A stretch of 64,000 nucleotides of DNA from an uncultured Clostridia bacterium. Lineage in GTDB: Bacteria; Bacillota; Clostridia; TANB77; CAG-508. The stretch lies in NCBI GenBank assembly GCA_947625835.1, contig CANQPY010000001.1, forward strand, positions 51,981 through 115,980. Direction: 5' to 3'. The position numbers and the translations under genes were made by a program. Under the pieces are notes generated by a model. It saw only the letters and a program-made list of their open reading frames with translations, was not told the origin of the DNA and searched no databases. Positions 7,424 to 15,907 of this stretch are shown in pieces. The first letter of the stretch is position 1. Each line of letters begins with the position of its first letter.

Positions 7424-8805
7424 ATAATATAATAATTGTTGGCGGTGGGAATGCTGCACTATTCTGTGCTTATGAACTAATTGAAAAAGGATTTAAGGGA
7501 CAAGTCTCTATATTTGAAGAAGGAAAAGATTTAAAATATAGAGATTGCCCAAAATCTAAAGCTGGCAAATGTATTCATTGTAATATATGTAATATCACAG
7601 CTGGAGTGGCAGGTTGTGGTCCCAAAACGGATGCCAAGGTCTCATTATCTACAGCAGTGGGTGGTTATCTTCCCGAAATTTTAGGTGAAGAAAAAACCCA
7701 ATCACTTATTAATTATATGGATTCTATATTACTTAAGTTTGGAGCAGACCCTAAAGTTGAAGGCCTTGAAGATAATGAAGAAATAAGAGATATTAAGAGA
7801 AAATCAATTGCTGCGGGTCTTAAATTAGTAGATGATCCTATCAGGCATTTAGGTACAGAAAAATCTACAGAACTATACCAACGCCTTGAAGAATATTTAA
7901 TATCAAAGAATATTAATATTATACCCAACTCTAAAGTAACCGATCTAATTATTAAAAACAATAAATGTTCTGGGATGATTGTAAATGGTTCTACTGCCTA
8001 TGTTGCGGATAAAATAATTGTAGCTGTGGGTAGAAGAGGCGCTTCATGGTTGGAAAATCAATGCAAATTACACAACATAAATAAATTGCCAGGTACTATG
8101 GATATTGGTGTTCGTGTAGAGTGCAGAAATGAGATTATGGAAAAAATTAATAAGTATTTTTACGAGGGAAAATTTATTGGCTATCCAGCCCCCTTTAGGG
8201 ACAAAGTAAGAACATTCTGCCAAAACCCAGGGGGCTTTGTAGCGCAAGAGAACTATGAGGGAAACCTTGCTCTAGTTAATGGGCATTCTTATAAGGAATT
8301 AAAATCAAAAAATACCAACCTCTCAATTTTGGTAAGCCATAGTTTTACTACGCCTTTCGATCAACCTCTTCTTTACGCCCAGAAAATAGGTGAATTGACT
8401 AACATGCTGGCAAATGGAAGCATATTAGTTCAAAGATATGGTGATATCATATCTGGTAAGAGAACTTGGCAAAATGAGCTAGATAAATCCAATATTAAAC
8501 CCACATTAATAGATGCTGTAGCAGGCGATATAACAGCAGCAATGCCTTACAGAACAATGACTGATATTGTAAATTTCATTCAAATGTTGGATAAAGTAGT
8601 TCCCGGGTTTGCTGCATATGAAACTCTCCTTTATAGTCCTGAGATAAAATTCTATTCAAATAGAGTAGCAATGGATGAACATCTAAATACAAATATTCAA
8701 AATCTTTATTGTATAGGGGATGGCGCAGGAGTTACAAGAGGAATAGCTCAATCTGCAGCTAATGGAATTCAATGCGCTAGAGAAATTATGGGTGAGGTAG
8801 AATAA
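7420..8805 (+). CDS. COG2509-like FAD-dependent dehydrogenase
   Basis: 461 residues. The N-terminal Rossmann loop is IIIVGGGNAALF. A cysteine-rich insert CPKSKAGKCIHCNICNITAG is followed by GCGPKTDAKVSLSTAVGGYLPEI, PIRHLGTEKSTELY, DIGVRVE, VRTFCQNPGG and the second FAD-binding end IGDGAGVTRGIAQSAANG. This order matches the cellular family of uncharacterised FAD dehydrogenases (COG2509) nearly end to end. Substrate unknown. The four-cysteine insert may bind a metal or cluster. Start overlaps the endonuclease stop; its own stop overlaps the next gene by 1 nt. A second paralog lies at 10950. Confidence 0.82.
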   Translation: MNNIIIVGGGNAALFCAYELIEKGFKGQVSIFEEGKDLKYRDCPKSKAGKCIHCNICNITAGVAGCGPKTDAKVSLSTAVGGYLPEILGEEKTQSLINYMDSILLKFGADPKVEGLEDNEEIRDIKRKSIAAGLKLVDDPIRHLGTEKSTELYQRLEEYLISKNINIIPNSKVTDLIIKNNKCSGMIVNGSTAYVADKIIVAVGRRGASWLENQCKLHNINKLPGTMDIGVRVECRNEIMEKINKYFYEGKFIGYPAPFRDKVRTFCQNPGGFVAQENYEGNLALVNGHSYKELKSKNTNLSILVSHSFTTPFDQPLLYAQKIGELTNMLANGSILVQRYGDIISGKRTWQNELDKSNIKPTLIDAVAGDITAAMPYRTMTDIVNFIQMLDKVVPGFAAYETLLYSPEIKFYSNRVAMDEHLNTNIQNLYCIGDGAGVTRGIAQSAANGIQCAREIMGEVE

Positions 8806-9341
8806 TGGATAAAAATTGCTATGGTTTGATTATTACTGTAGATGGTAAACAAGAATATCTTTATGAGAATCCTTATGATTATATTGAGAGAATAGGGTGC
8901 AAACCTATTATTGATGATTATTTTAAAGTAGAATATTATGACGAATTACTACCTATTAATAATCCAACTTTCATAAACTCATTAAAAATCAATTTTAATA
9001 TCATGTTTTACAGTAGGGATGGTGAAAAAAGCGAAGAAAAAGAAAACACTCTAATGACCCAGTTCTGTAATATATATGCTTTTAATTCGCCTGTACAACC
9101 TTTAAGTTGTATAGATTATATAGAAGGGTTAGTATGTGATAATGCAATTATATTACCCAAAAATGATAGATTTATGTACGAAGAAGATAAAGAATATTTA
9201 CAGCATCTATTGAACAACATGGATGAATATTTACCTAAAGATAAAGAAAAGTACATGCTTGAAAACATGAATGATGAAGAGCTTGAAAATATGGGAGTAG
9301 ATGCAGTTAAATACCACGAATTAATTGGAGATAAAGAATGA
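8805..9341 (+). CDS. Cassette family A protein, copy 1
   Basis: Unrecognised 178-residue protein, first of four copies. Shared features: start region CYGLxIxVxGK, then YENPYxYIE, a central IMFYSRDGE (consensus YxMLFYSxxG) and ILPKNDRF (consensus ILLPKRDRF) in the C-terminal third. This copy has an extra ~30-residue acidic tail. Its stop overlaps the ATG of the family B gene (ATGA), so A and B are translationally coupled. No signal peptide, membrane segment or known catalytic motif is seen. Confidence 0.72.
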   Translation: MDKNCYGLIITVDGKQEYLYENPYDYIERIGCKPIIDDYFKVEYYDELLPINNPTFINSLKINFNIMFYSRDGEKSEEKENTLMTQFCNIYAFNSPVQPLSCIDYIEGLVCDNAIILPKNDRFMYEEDKEYLQHLLNNMDEYLPKDKEKYMLENMNDEELENMGVDAVKYHELIGDKE

Positions 9342-9883
9342 TATATGATGAAGTTTGGGAGGCATTAAAACAATTAGATGAAAATGCATATTTTAACCCA
9401 GAAGGTTTAATATCTCATGATAAACATGGGCCCAGATTGAATGCAAGAAACTCGCAGGAATATAATGAAATAACAAACGAAATAACTAGTAGTCCTGCTA
9501 CTTATATTCAGGGAGACTTAGGAGAAACTGTTCAGGGTTACATTACCCAAGGTGGTATAAAAGTTAAATTTAAACAATATGGAGATTCCTATATTATTGG
9601 TGCATATTCAGGTGATGCTGTTACAGGAACTGCAATTACTTGTTATAGTAAGAAATTAAAAAACATTCTTCAAGATGCAGATCCTTATAGATTTTATAGA
9701 AAATCAAATAAAGATGATGATTACAGATATAGATGTGATTTAGATGGTAAATTCAGAGGTTTAAAATATTTTAATGAGCACCCCGAACTTCACGAAGATA
9801 CATCCGAAGAAAGAATAAAAGAAATTAAAAGAAAATTATATAAAAGAGAAAAACTCGGTAGATTCAACACTGATAAGGAGTAA
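9338..9883 (+). CDS. Cassette family B protein, copy 1
   Basis: Unrecognised 181-residue protein. Family B shares an N-terminal (I/V)WEALKQLDE-type helix, a central GYITQGGIKVKFKQY / YIIGAY block, and a highly conserved C-terminal half: DADPYxFY, DDYRYRxDLDGxF, GLKxFxxHPExH, TSEERIxEI and EKLGRFNTDKE. The C-terminal half is better conserved between copies than anything in family A. Coupled to A1 by a 4-nt overlap. Function unknown; a toxin-, immunity- or DNA-binding-like role is speculation. Confidence 0.72.
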   Translation: MIYDEVWEALKQLDENAYFNPEGLISHDKHGPRLNARNSQEYNEITNEITSSPATYIQGDLGETVQGYITQGGIKVKFKQYGDSYIIGAYSGDAVTGTAITCYSKKLKNILQDADPYRFYRKSNKDDDYRYRCDLDGKFRGLKYFNEHPELHEDTSEERIKEIKRKLYKREKLGRFNTDKE

Positions 9884-9945
9884 ATACGATATATTATATA
9901 AATGAATTTTAATCTATTAGAAAACTACACATTGAGGATAGAATA

Positions 9946-10386
9946 ATGAATAAGAAATGCTATGGACTAGATATCCCAGTAAAGGGTAAGCCTCATTATA
10001 TTTATGAAAATCCTTATAGATATATTGAAAATTCGGGATGTAAACCAATTAATGACTATTTTGGTTTTCAAAGTTTTGATGAAGATGAAGGAATTGCTTT
10101 AAGAAATCCTTTATTTGTTTTTGAAATGAATGATATAGATTACAATATGTTGTTTTATAGCCCTAGTGGAGAGCGTTGGTGGGATTCGAAGGTTACAGTT
10201 AAAAATAAACTTGCAAGTGCTTTTTGTAATGCTTATTTTCTTGAGGTTCCTCCTTATGCAGAAGAATTTGAAAAAGAATGTGTAGAAGTAGGCTTAATTC
10301 TCCTACCTAAAAGAGATAGATTTTTTACTAAAGAAAATAAATTACAATTAAAAAATTATTTAAAAGACCTAGATTGGTTTATGTAG
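9946..10386 (+). CDS. Cassette family A protein, copy 2
   Basis: 146 residues with the complete family pattern: KCYGLDIPVKGKP, IYENPYRYIE, YNMLFYSPSGE, ILLPKRDRFF and a terminal LKNYLKDLDWFM helix. GAGGA lies 8 nt before the ATG. Separated from B1 by 62 nt with a weak AT-rich stretch but no family promoter. Ends at TAG 10 nt before B2. This copy best defines the full-length protein and shows what copies 3 and 4 have lost. Confidence 0.72.
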   Translation: MNKKCYGLDIPVKGKPHYIYENPYRYIENSGCKPINDYFGFQSFDEDEGIALRNPLFVFEMNDIDYNMLFYSPSGERWWDSKVTVKNKLASAFCNAYFLEVPPYAEEFEKECVEVGLILLPKRDRFFTKENKLQLKNYLKDLDWFM

Positions 10387-10396
10387 GAGATACTAG

Positions 10397-10945
10397 ATGA
10401 TAGATAGTAAAATATGGGAAGAATTAAAAAGGTTAAATGAACTTGCAACATTTTCACCAGATAATCTTGGGGATCATAGAAAGCATGAACCAGAATATGG
10501 TCTTGAGAATGATAAGCAATATCAGGAGTTTACTGATACTTTAACAAAATATCCTGCAGTTCCTATTGGGAAAGGAGACATTACGGATATTCAAGGGTAT
10601 GTGGCTCAAAGTGGAGCTAGGGTTAAATTTGTTCAGATTAGAAATGATATTTATGCTTTGGCCGCATATAAAGGAAAAATAAATGGTCAAACAGCCCTTA
10701 CTAACTACCCGAAAAAACTTTTTAATATATTAAAAGATGCAGATCCTTACGCTTTTTATATGCAAAGCGAAAAAGAAGATGACTATAGATATAGGAGTGA
10801 TTTGGATGGTAGGTTCGAGGGTCTCAAATTCTTTGATATCCACCCTGAATACCATAGAGGTACTTCAGAAGAAAAAATAAGAGAGATCAGAAGAATGTTA
10901 TACAAAAGAGAAAAACTTGGCAGATTTAACACTGATAAGGAGTAG
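10397..10945 (+). CDS. Cassette family B protein, copy 2
   Basis: 182 residues, clearly paralogous to B1: the last ~80 residues (DADPYAFY onward) are nearly the same, ending in an identical KLGRFNTDKE. The N-terminal half is more divergent. Spaced 10 nt from A2 behind GGAGATAC. It is followed 4 nt later by the second FAD dehydrogenase, giving the order FAD1-A1-B1-A2-B2-FAD2. Confidence 0.72.
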   Translation: MIDSKIWEELKRLNELATFSPDNLGDHRKHEPEYGLENDKQYQEFTDTLTKYPAVPIGKGDITDIQGYVAQSGARVKFVQIRNDIYALAAYKGKINGQTALTNYPKKLFNILKDADPYAFYMQSEKEDDYRYRSDLDGRFEGLKFFDIHPEYHRGTSEEKIREIRRMLYKREKLGRFNTDKE

Positions 10946-10949
10946 CCAT

Positions 10950-12257
10950 ATGGAACGTATAGCTTTTATAGGTGCAGGCCCAAGTACTATAGGTGCTGCA
11001 TTAAAATTAATAGATAATAAATATGATGGCGAAATTATAATTTTTGAAAAGGGAAATTCCTTAGACAATAGATTACCTTCAGAAGTTATAGAAGGATTTG
11101 CCGGTGCTGGATGTTTTTCAGACTGCAAACTCTCTAGTTCTCTTACCACAGGTTCTGTAATTCCCAATTTAACCCAAGAAGAATTAGAAAAATATGAGCA
11201 AGAGATTTTAGATTACTTTAATAGATTTTCGCCAGATAAATTAGAATGGTCTCATACATCTTCTTTTGACACCCATACAACAAACTTAACTTTTGATATC
11301 CATAAAACACTACATGTGGGTTCAGATAAGGGAAGAGAAATTTTCCACAAAATGGAGAAATTTATTACTTCCCAACCCAATGTTAGGATTTTATTTGGGG
11401 CAGAAGTTGAAGATGTTGTAGATATTCATGATTTTTCAGGATTTAAACATCCCTTTATTGTTTATTATTATAGTAAAGAAAATAAATGGTCTATTGAAGT
11501 AGATAAAGTAATTGTAGCTACAGGACAAAAAAATACACTGCCTGGCAAATTAATTAAGAGATTTAAATTAGCTACAACACCCAGAGCATTACAATTAGGC
11601 GTAAGAGTTGTAGATGAAATGAATTCCCAATATGAAGAGATAATTAAGGCAAATTATGACTTTAAGTTTGTAAAAGAATATAATTACAAAAATGATGTAA
11701 AAGTTAAAGTAAGAACGTTTTGCTGTAACTCAGGTAATGCCCATGTGTGTGCTGAAAAAGCTTCAGAAGGGTTTGTTTGTTTTAATGGGCATGCTTATAA
11801 AGTACCAGACCCTAATAACCATAGTGTTAATTATGGGATTATGTGTGAAGTATCAGGGTTAAAAAAGTACAATTCTAAAGAAAAACAAATAGAGTTGATG
11901 AAAAATATCAACAATAAAGAACATTGGGCTGAAGATAATTTTAGTAATAATGATGAAGTAAGACCTGTTAGAGAATTACTAAAGGGATTCAAACATCTTA
12001 AAGGATATTACCCCAAGGTAGTAATAGATTCCTTAACAGATTTTGTATGGGAACTAAATAAACTTGTAGATTTGAGTAAAGCAAAATATTTGTACCCAGA
12101 AGTAAAATTAAATGAAGGAAAAACAATTCAAACAACAAAGTGGGAATCATCACTTAAAGGATTATACTTTATTGGAGATTGTAATATTACCAGAGGGATT
12201 GTTAAAGCATTCTTGTCAGGATTACAAGTTGCTGAGGGATTGATAAATGCCACTTAA
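10950..12257 (+). CDS. Second COG2509-like FAD-dependent dehydrogenase
   Basis: 435 residues beginning MERIAFIGAGPSTIGAALKL, a GxGxxxxG dinucleotide loop. GFAGAGCFSDCKLSSS corresponds to the GAGAFSDGKL motif of the family, followed by LGVRVVDE, VKVRTFCCNSG, VCFNGHAYK and a C-terminal FIGDCNITRGIVKAFLSG FAD-binding end. It lacks the four-cysteine insert of the paralog at 7420. Start set at the ATG behind AAGGAG; an in-frame TTG at 10917 lies inside the previous gene. Its last 11 nt overlap the resolvase-like gene. Substrate unknown. Confidence 0.78.
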   Translation: MERIAFIGAGPSTIGAALKLIDNKYDGEIIIFEKGNSLDNRLPSEVIEGFAGAGCFSDCKLSSSLTTGSVIPNLTQEELEKYEQEILDYFNRFSPDKLEWSHTSSFDTHTTNLTFDIHKTLHVGSDKGREIFHKMEKFITSQPNVRILFGAEVEDVVDIHDFSGFKHPFIVYYYSKENKWSIEVDKVIVATGQKNTLPGKLIKRFKLATTPRALQLGVRVVDEMNSQYEEIIKANYDFKFVKEYNYKNDVKVKVRTFCCNSGNAHVCAEKASEGFVCFNGHAYKVPDPNNHSVNYGIMCEVSGLKKYNSKEKQIELMKNINNKEHWAEDNFSNNDEVRPVRELLKGFKHLKGYYPKVVIDSLTDFVWELNKLVDLSKAKYLYPEVKLNEGKTIQTTKWESSLKGLYFIGDCNITRGIVKAFLSGLQVAEGLINAT

Positions 12258-12750
12258 CGTAGGAAAAATATTTGAGCAAAAATTTAAGGAAGATTATTTA
12301 AAATCCTTCCCAAATGCTTTATGTATGAGGCTTTACGATAATATGTCTGGTTACTACCACATATCAAATTACGCTGATTTTATTTGTTATGATAGTGAAA
12401 GAATGTATATGCTAGATTGTAAAGCACATGAGGGTAGTTCCTTTCCATTTCAGGCATTTTCCCAATTTGATGGGTTATTATCACTAGAACATGTCCCAAA
12501 CCTTATTACAGGCATTATCTTATGGTTATATGATAAAGATAAGGTATTCTTTGTACCCACAATATCTATAGATAAGATGAAAAAAGATGGGATAAAATCA
12601 TTCAATCCAGACAAAGTACCAAAATATAAATACTACTATTTAAATATCCCATCAGTAAAATTAAGAACATACATGAACAGTGATTATACAGTATTGAAGA
12701 GTGTACCAGGAAATAAAGAATTGAGAGACTGGGGAACTAGAAATAGTTGA
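12247..12750 (+). CDS. RecU-like Holliday junction resolvase
   Basis: 167 residues with a PD-(D/E)XK nuclease core: an N-terminal GKIFEQKFKEDY helix, YADFICYDSE, then MLDCKAHEGSSFPF (D-C-K catalytic triad part and the SFPF segment characteristic of RecU). QAFSQFDGL follows where RecU has its HQ helix. RecU cleaves four-way junctions during recombination and repair in Firmicutes. The D-x-K form replaces the common E-x-K. The TGA stop lies in the -35 region of the next promoter. Confidence 0.75.
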   Translation: MPLNVGKIFEQKFKEDYLKSFPNALCMRLYDNMSGYYHISNYADFICYDSERMYMLDCKAHEGSSFPFQAFSQFDGLLSLEHVPNLITGIILWLYDKDKVFFVPTISIDKMKKDGIKSFNPDKVPKYKYYYLNIPSVKLRTYMNSDYTVLKSVPGNKELRDWGTRNS

Positions 12751-12775
12751 TTGTTTCACCATAATCATTTATAAT
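12747..12775 (+). promoter_or_regulatory. Promoter of the TTGAT-N17-TATAAT family
   Basis: -35 TTGATT at 12747-12752, 17-nt spacer, -10 TATAAT at 12770-12775. A short AACTA-GAAA-TAGTT hairpin overlaps it but lacks a strong stem. It drives cassette copy 3 and probably the genes after it. Confidence 0.78.
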
Positions 12776-12794
12776 AAAACATGAGGTATACGTT

Positions 12795-13214
12795 ATGAAA
12801 GAATGTTATGGGTTAGATATTCCTGTAAAAGGAAAGCCTAAATGGATACATGAAAATCCTTATGAATATATTAGGAAACTAAAATATTCGCTGATTGATG
12901 ATTTTTTCCATTATAAAAATTATTGGAGAGAAGAAGACAAATCGATTCCAGTAATTGAGCATTTTATAGGTGATAATTTCTATATGGTGTTTTATGAACC
13001 TAAAAAACAACCCCAAAATTTCAATAAAATAGGTAGTGGAATTCTCAATGCAATGTTTTATGGGTATTCACAATAGTATGAAGAAAGAGAGAAACTGTAT
13101 AAGAATATTATTATAATAAACCGCCCAGCAACCACACCTTTTAATAGAAATCAAATATTAAGATTAAAGCAATTAATAAAAGATATGAAATGGTTTTATG
13201 GAGATATGGAATGA
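12795..13214 (+). pseudogene. Cassette family A, copy 3, interrupted by an in-frame TAG
   Basis: The frame encodes ECYGLDIPVKGKP, ENPYEYI and YMVFYEP, typical of family A, then meets TAG at 13074-13076 after 93 codons. The same frame continues beyond it to TGA at 13212-13214 and encodes the family's C-terminal helix (LKQLIKDMKWFY, compare LKNYLKDLDWFM in copy 2). TAG is used as an ordinary stop elsewhere in the window (for example A2), so this is best read as a nonsense mutation. The final TGA overlaps the B3 start exactly as in copy 1. Confidence 0.75.
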
Positions 13215-13780
13215 TAGATAAAGAAATTTGGGATAAATTAAATAAACTAAATGAAGATACATATTTTGATAGGATTGAAGGGGATCATCAGGGACCAAAT
13301 TTAACGGCCCATGAATTCCATAAGGTAGAATTTGGATTAGAAAATAAAGGCGATTATAATGAGGTTGCACATGCAATAACAAGCCAAGAAGCTTCACCCA
13401 TAGGTGAAAATATGGATTGGGGCATAGTTGGTTATATAAATCAAGATGGTAGAAATGTTAAATTTGCTCGTCTTGATGATAATAAATATATGATTGGTGT
13501 ATATGTGGGATCTCCTACAACTGGAGCAATTATTACATTTTATACTAAAAATTTGCAGGATATTCTCAAAGATGCTGATCCCTATAATAGATATTCTTTA
13601 GCCAATAAAGAAGGAGATTATAGATACAAATGCGATCTGGATAAAAAATTTGAAGGCCTCAAATTTTTTAATAACCATCCTGAATACCATAGAGATACTT
13701 CGGAAGAAAGAGTAAGGGAAATTAAAGGAAAACTATACAAAAGTGAAAAACTTGGTAATTTCAACACTGACAGGGAGTAA
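13211..13780 (+). CDS. Cassette family B protein, copy 3
   Basis: 189 residues with the full family pattern: MIDKEIWDKLNKLNE, GYINQDGRNVKFARL, DADPYNRY, DYRYKCDLDKKFEGLKFF, HPEYHRDTSEERVREI and EKLGNFNTDRE. Start set at the ATG overlapping the A3 stop, aligned with copies 1 and 2. An upstream ATG at 13190 is in frame but lies in the A3 tail. The frame is intact although its partner A3 is broken. Confidence 0.7.
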   Translation: MIDKEIWDKLNKLNEDTYFDRIEGDHQGPNLTAHEFHKVEFGLENKGDYNEVAHAITSQEASPIGENMDWGIVGYINQDGRNVKFARLDDNKYMIGVYVGSPTTGAIITFYTKNLQDILKDADPYNRYSLANKEGDYRYKCDLDKKFEGLKFFNNHPEYHRDTSEERVREIKGKLYKSEKLGNFNTDRE

Positions 13781-13786
13781 ATAATA

Positions 13787-14041
13787 ATGAAGAGAATTTG
13801 TAGTTGCTGCCATAAAGAACAAGATAAACTTTACGATCCTTATTATTTAGTTGAAGGGGAGATAGTATGTGAGAGTTGTCTCCTAAAAAGATACCCTGTT
13901 AAAGAGATAAGTTACTACTACAGCACATATGATGAGGATTATTATGCTTCTCTTTCAGAAGCACTTGAAAATATGGCAGATGAATCTTATACAGCAGCTG
14001 AGGAGGAAGAAGATGAAATTAGTAATGACAACCAGGAATGA
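13787..14041 (+). CDS. Zinc-ribbon protein
   Basis: 84 residues. CSCCHKEQ and CESCLLKRYP form a four-cysteine zinc-binding knuckle (CX2C...CX2C). A tyrosine-rich middle and a very acidic C-terminus (EEEEDE) follow. Function unknown; may bind nucleic acid or protein. Its 3' end overlaps the next gene by 29 nt. Confidence 0.65.
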   Translation: MKRICSCCHKEQDKLYDPYYLVEGEIVCESCLLKRYPVKEISYYYSTYDEDYYASLSEALENMADESYTAAEEEEDEISNDNQE

Positions 14042-14213
14042 GATTGATGAAGTGGGAATTGAAGAGATAGCAAGAGATCTTGGTGTATCAGTTGCAGACG
14101 CACTAAAGGGGGCTATTCATGAAAAGTTCCAACAATTATATAACCAATTAATTGAAGGAAACCCAGAAGCCACGAAACATTCCCATTTAACCTGGGAGAT
14201 TCACTATGAATAA
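14013..14213 (+). CDS. Hypothetical protein
   Basis: 66 residues, with IEEIARDLGVSVADALKGAI resembling a small helix-turn-helix. Start is the ATG behind GAGGAGGAAG within the end of the zinc-ribbon gene; the frame is open further upstream without a site. Overlaps the YopX-like gene by 8 nt. Confidence 0.55.
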   Translation: MKLVMTTRNEIDEVGIEEIARDLGVSVADALKGAIHEKFQQLYNQLIEGNPEATKHSHLTWEIHYE

Positions 14214-14661
14214 TGTTAAATACCGCGCTTGGTTAAAGAATGAAAAGAAGATGGTTGATGTAAAATCAATTCATTTTGGTACTAAAAAAATCATGTATGG
14301 GTACAGTAAAGGACCTCAAAACTACGGTACCAGAAGTTGTAAGTTTGAAGATTGCATTCTTATGCCTTGTTTTATTCACCAAGATAAAAATAAAAAAGAT
14401 ATTTTTGATGGTGATATTCTTTATAAACCAAATCCAGGTGAAGAAGTTAGTTGGAACGACTATTTTTATATTTCTTACAACCCTGATAAAGCATGGTGTA
14501 CCAGATATCTTTTGTGGGGAGATAGATCAGCAGATCGCCCTATATTTAATCCCTCAGGTTATGGGGGTGTAGATGTTAGTAACCTTGAAGTAATAGGGAA
14601 CATCTATGAAGATAAGAAACTTCTTGAGAAATTAAAATGTATGGAGTTACTTGAATGCTAA
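14206..14661 (+). CDS. YopX-like phage protein
   Basis: 151 residues with the YopX pattern: KYRAWLKNEKKMVDV at the N-terminus, DKNKKDIFDGDILY in the middle (family: D.nGkeIfEGDIv) and LEVIGNIYEDKKLLE at the end. YopX proteins are frequent in phages of low-GC Gram-positives; function is unknown. Confidence 0.82.
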   Translation: MNNVKYRAWLKNEKKMVDVKSIHFGTKKIMYGYSKGPQNYGTRSCKFEDCILMPCFIHQDKNKKDIFDGDILYKPNPGEEVSWNDYFYISYNPDKAWCTRYLLWGDRSADRPIFNPSGYGGVDVSNLEVIGNIYEDKKLLEKLKCMELLEC

Positions 14662-15332
14662 AAGTAGGCACAGCTTATATGATGGATAGAAAGGGAAATT
14701 TAATTGAACTTCCTGAATGCCACCCATATTTGATAAATGTTAAGGATAGCCACTCTGTTTTAGAACAATTAGAAAGAACTGTTAAGTTTTATCTTCAAAA
14801 TCTTCTCTGGTACTACGATAATACTAAAAATATTGAGAGTAAGGAACTAGTAAAAACCATTTTATATTACTTACGATTTGATGAAAGATACAAAAACAAT
14901 TATGTAGATCAATACGGTAACTATATTGCAAGAGTTATTAATAACTATTTTGACGACTCTGTTTACGATATAAGAATATCAAAAGAAACAAATGTTGAAG
15001 ATCTATGGGAGGAATTAAATGACAATCTAAATGAGGAATTTACAAGAGTGAGAACCTCCCACAAAAATCTTCCTGCAGGCGATAGTAAAGATATTTATTT
15101 TAGAATCAGTTCAATATATACAAATTGGTTTGATACGATATGGGAAGTAGTGTATAAATATAGGGAATGGATTGAATCTGTAACTATTGTAACAGATTTA
15201 CAAAGTAGAGGAAAAGAAAACTTCTATATATTAAATGGGCAGAAGACAGACCACATGAGTGTAGAAAATTTCATCAATCTTAAAGGAAACCCAATAGTTG
15301 AAAAAGCCCAACAGAAATATCATATATACTAA
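14655..15332 (+). CDS. Family C protein, copy 1 (dispersed paralogs)
   Basis: Unrecognised 225-residue protein. It shares blocks with the proteins at 49535 and 59056: YMxxRxGxLxELxxCHPY, LNEEFTRVR, IYFRISSIYTNWFDTIWEVVY, IVTDLQSRGKENFY and LKGNPIVEKA. The three copies are separate along the window, not tandem. No known catalytic motif. Coupled by 7-nt overlap to the YopX-like gene. Confidence 0.65.
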   Translation: MLKVGTAYMMDRKGNLIELPECHPYLINVKDSHSVLEQLERTVKFYLQNLLWYYDNTKNIESKELVKTILYYLRFDERYKNNYVDQYGNYIARVINNYFDDSVYDIRISKETNVEDLWEELNDNLNEEFTRVRTSHKNLPAGDSKDIYFRISSIYTNWFDTIWEVVYKYREWIESVTIVTDLQSRGKENFYILNGQKTDHMSVENFINLKGNPIVEKAQQKYHIY

Positions 15333-15343
15333 GAGGTAAATAA

Positions 15344-15907
15344 ATGCAATTAGATAACAATATTCTGAATGAAAAAGTAGCATATGTTGATGAAAGTGTA
15401 ACTGAATTTAACGAAATTACAGAACGTGTAATTAAGGAACAAAGTGCAGATTTGGATGATCTTATGCAAGCAATCCATTATGCAGTTACACAGGAAAATG
15501 CAATTTCTACAGATGCTGTAGAACGTTATTATGCTGAACTTTCATCACTAGTTTACTTTATGTCTGAGAGAATTGAGAAGTTAAATGTATTTAAGGATGT
15601 AAGTAAAGCAACCGCAAAAGAAGCATACAATAAAGCATATATTAAATTCTGTGCTGAGAAGGACGAAAGAGGCAAGTCAATTAGAACAGTAAACGAAAAT
15701 ACTGCACTAGCAGAGACAGATGCACAGTATGAAACAGTAATGCAGAGCATTTATGGTAACGCTTACGATGCTGTTAAATTAAAATTAGACTTGGCATTAG
15801 AGATGTTAAGTACTCTTAAACACATTCTTAAAAGACGCATGAATGAAGAATATATGGATTTCCAAATGGCAAATGTGAAGCCTAATATTGCAGGAGATAA
15901 GGAATAA
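15344..15907 (+). CDS. Hypothetical protein upstream of the recombinase
   Basis: 187 residues, mostly charged amphipathic helix and likely coiled coil, no recognisable domain. GAGGTAAATAA precedes the ATG. Its stop overlaps the RecA-like gene by 1 nt (TAATGG), suggesting a partner of recombination, but this rests on position only. Confidence 0.65.
   Translation: MQLDNNILNEKVAYVDESVTEFNEITERVIKEQSADLDDLMQAIHYAVTQENAISTDAVERYYAELSSLVYFMSERIEKLNVFKDVSKATAKEAYNKAYIKFCAEKDERGKSIRTVNENTALAETDAQYETVMQSIYGNAYDAVKLKLDLALEMLSTLKHILKRRMNEEYMDFQMANVKPNIAGDKE

Noticed and set aside
13074..13076. TAG read-through as evidence of a recoded genetic code
   Set aside because: TAG cleanly ends other genes at expected C-termini (A2 at 10386, sbcC at 24487, HNH at 30928), each followed by a new start, and no suppressor tRNA is visible.
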